Shown: positions 5,188-6,070 of the stretch, piece after piece
How positions within the stretch are numbered: the stretch's first letter is position 1
Layout of the letters: every line of letters starts with the position of its first letter
From: JAICWP01 sp035935775
Lineage (GTDB): Bacteria > Acidobacteriota > Terriglobia > Terriglobales > Acidobacteriaceae
Reading direction: 5' to 3'
DNA length: 6,070 nt
Assembly (NCBI GenBank): GCA_035935775.1
Contig: DASYWT010000450.1
Span: 1 to 6,070, forward strand
The notes under the pieces: model-generated
What the model was told of the DNA's origin: nothing
Database searches by the model: none
The model's input: only the letters and a program-made list of their open reading frames with translations
Program-made: the position numbers and the translations under genes

Positions 5188-5480
5188 TTTTGAAAGTTGT
5201 GGCGCGGGCGCCGTCGCCCGCGGAACCTTCTACCAGTAGTTCTGTCATGCCGCCCGCCCGAGCACTTGAGAACCTGCCCTGAGCTACCAAGGGGACCTTG
5301 CGTTTGTGCGGCCGAACTCCCTGGAACGATGTCGGCAGCCCCGTCAAACGTGAGGTCTTTCGACTCGGCGCGGGATTGTTCGCCCGCGCCTCGCTCAAGA
5401 TGACATTAGCAAAAGAAATGCTTTTGACTCGAGCGCGGATTGGTTTGCCTGCGGCCTCGCTCAAAATGACATTCGCTGGA
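5188..5480 (-). repeat. Right repeat block, copy A (~293 bp)
   Basis: This block matches 5587-5874 almost throughout; 79 bp (5230-5308) are identical to 5628-5706. Read on the minus strand it contains the blocks of the left repeats: GTCATCTTGAGCGAGG, a hairpin (GGCGCGGG/CCCGCGCC at 5367-5374 and 5383-5390), GAGTCGAAAGACC, CTGCCGACATCGT and GGGAGTTCGGCC. A second head (GTCATTTTGAGCGAGG) lies near 5456-5471. At its other end is a CGCGGGCG-CCGT-CGCCCGCG hairpin (5203-5222). Confidence 0.88.
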
Positions 5481-5519
5481 AGGACGATTCCGTTTACACC
5501 CACCAAGGGATGTGCGGTC

Positions 5520-5574
5520 GAACTCCCTGGAGTGATGTCGGCAGCCCCGTCAAACGCGGGGTCTTTCGACTCGG
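5520..5574 (-). repeat. Partial third copy of the right repeat
   Basis: From GAACTCCCTGGA through CAGCCCCGTCAAACG to TTTCGACTCGG, this segment matches 5314-5368 and 5712-5766. It lacks both the head/hairpin part and the 79-bp identical part, so it is a fragment wedged between copies A and B. Confidence 0.85.
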
Positions 5575-5586
5575 GCTGCACGAGGA

Positions 5587-5874
5587 TTTTGAAAGTTGTG
5601 GCGCGGGCGCCCTCGCCCGCGGAACCCCTACCAGTAGTTCTGTCATGCCGCCCGCCCGAGCACTTGAGAACCTGCCCTGAGCTACCAAGGGGACCTTGCG
5701 TTTGTGGGGTAGAACTCCCTGGAGTGATGTCCGCAGCCCCGTCAAGCGCGGGGTCTTTCGACTCGGCGCAGGATTGTTTCGCCCGCGCCTCGCTCAAGAT
5801 GACATTAGCAAGAGAAATGCTTTCGACTAGGGCGCGGATTGGTGTGCGCCCTCGCTCAAGATGACATTCCCTGG
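5587..5874 (-). repeat. Right repeat block, copy B (~288 bp)
   Basis: This is a direct repeat of 5188-5480 about 400 bp downstream. Differences are scattered substitutions and small indels. A terminal hairpin here is GGGCGC/GCGCCC (5830-5835 and 5846-5851), where copy A has a different sequence, while the flanking head GTCATCTTGAGCGAGG (minus strand) is kept. Confidence 0.88.
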
Positions 5875-5924
5875 GGAGAGAGAGCGGCGTCCTGTTTCAC
5901 GAAAGAGCCCTAAGTAGAGCGGGC

Positions 5925-5954
5925 TTGACGCCTCGTATATTGTATCCATAGAAT
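5925..5954 (+). promoter_or_regulatory. sigma70-type promoter for the Tat-exported gene
   Basis: TTGACG (5925-5930; 5 of 6) and TAGAAT (5949-5954; 5 of 6) are 18 bp apart. Transcription would start near 5961, only about 11 nt before the ATG at 5972. No clear Shine-Dalgarno site fits in that leader. Confidence 0.6.
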
Positions 5955-5971
5955 GTGCCAGCAAAAAGCTT

Positions 5972-6070
5972 ATGAGCAAGAAACTTCCCTCGCCTCCCGC
6001 GGGTGTGACGCGGCGGCAATTCGGCAAGCAGGCTGCCTGGGCAGGCCTAAGCGCCGCGCTGGCGGTGACC
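5972..6070 (+). CDS. N-terminus of a Tat-exported protein (partial)
   Basis: Thirty-three codons run from ATG to the window edge. They read as a twin-arginine signal peptide: a polar, Pro-containing start (MSKKLPSPPAGV), the motif T-R-R-Q-F-G-K (13-19), then a mildly hydrophobic, Ala/Gly-rich stretch. Tat substrates are exported folded, often with a cofactor. The mature protein lies beyond the window, so its function cannot be stated. The good promoter just upstream suggests a first gene of its own transcript. Confidence 0.75.
   Translation, partial: MSKKLPSPPAGVTRRQFGKQAAWAGLSAALAVT

Larger units (their letters stand above)
5137..5971. other. Gene-free, repeat-rich intergenic region
   Basis: Between exbD and the Tat-exported gene there is no convincing gene. 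Long frames exist on both strands (up to 229 codons on the minus strand), but they run through duplicated repeats, have no ribosome site, and give repetitive Arg/Ala/Ser-rich peptides with LSEA motifs. Contents: about 50 bp of unassigned DNA, repeat copy A, a partial copy, repeat copy B, then about 50 bp leading to the promoter of the last gene. Confidence 0.75.

Noticed and set aside
5108..5797. 229-codon minus-strand and 188-codon plus-strand frames across the right repeats
   Set aside because: The peptides are internally repeated because the DNA is repeated, include LSEA-type artefacts, and have no ribosome site.

Overview
The window looks like a piece of an Acidobacteriota (Terriglobia-like) chromosome, judged by eye. 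The clues are a GC-rich coding style, the C-terminal tail of a large TonB-dependent/Oar-type outer-membrane receptor, a short ExbD with the TPLIDVLL core, and intergenic DNA full of dispersed GTCATCCTGAGCGAAG-type repeats that are common in this phylum. The phylum call is an inference from recall, with no search behind it.

Layout: (1) 1-121 is the end of a receptor gene, followed by a probable Rho-independent terminator. (2) 122-793 has no gene. It holds a T-rich tandem array, two 168-bp copies of a stem-loop repeat, a perfect 11-bp-arm hairpin and a stripped-down copy of the repeat. (3) 794-1693 (minus) is a secreted protein of six Sel1-like repeats, with a GTG start, a strong Shine-Dalgarno site and a good promoter. 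(4) 1971-4452 (plus) carries three co-oriented genes: a DAO-family FAD oxidoreductase, an exported Cys-rich rhodanese-like protein, and a membrane-anchored TlpA/ResA-type thioredoxin. (5) 4453-4698 is a leader with two foldable elements. (6) 4699-5136 is an ExbD/TolR-family proton-channel subunit without a visible ExbB partner. (7) 5137-5971 has no gene. It is mostly a duplicated ~290-bp block made of the same repeat family as the left side, in the opposite orientation. (8) 5972-6070 starts a Tat-exported protein just downstream of a good sigma70-type promoter.

The clearest functional pair is the rhodanese-like protein and the TlpA-like protein (35-bp gap). Both appear to act outside the cytoplasm, and together they suggest thiol, persulfide or disulfide handling. 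The FAD oxidoreductase is probably catabolic (amine or amino-acid oxidation) and need not share that pathway. ExbD would normally help energise TonB-dependent receptors such as the one at the left edge, but nothing here links the two directly.

No CRISPR array, phage, insertion sequence, tRNA or rRNA was recognised. The most unusual content is the repeat family. Its ends are conserved, but the central hairpin changes sequence while staying self-complementary.
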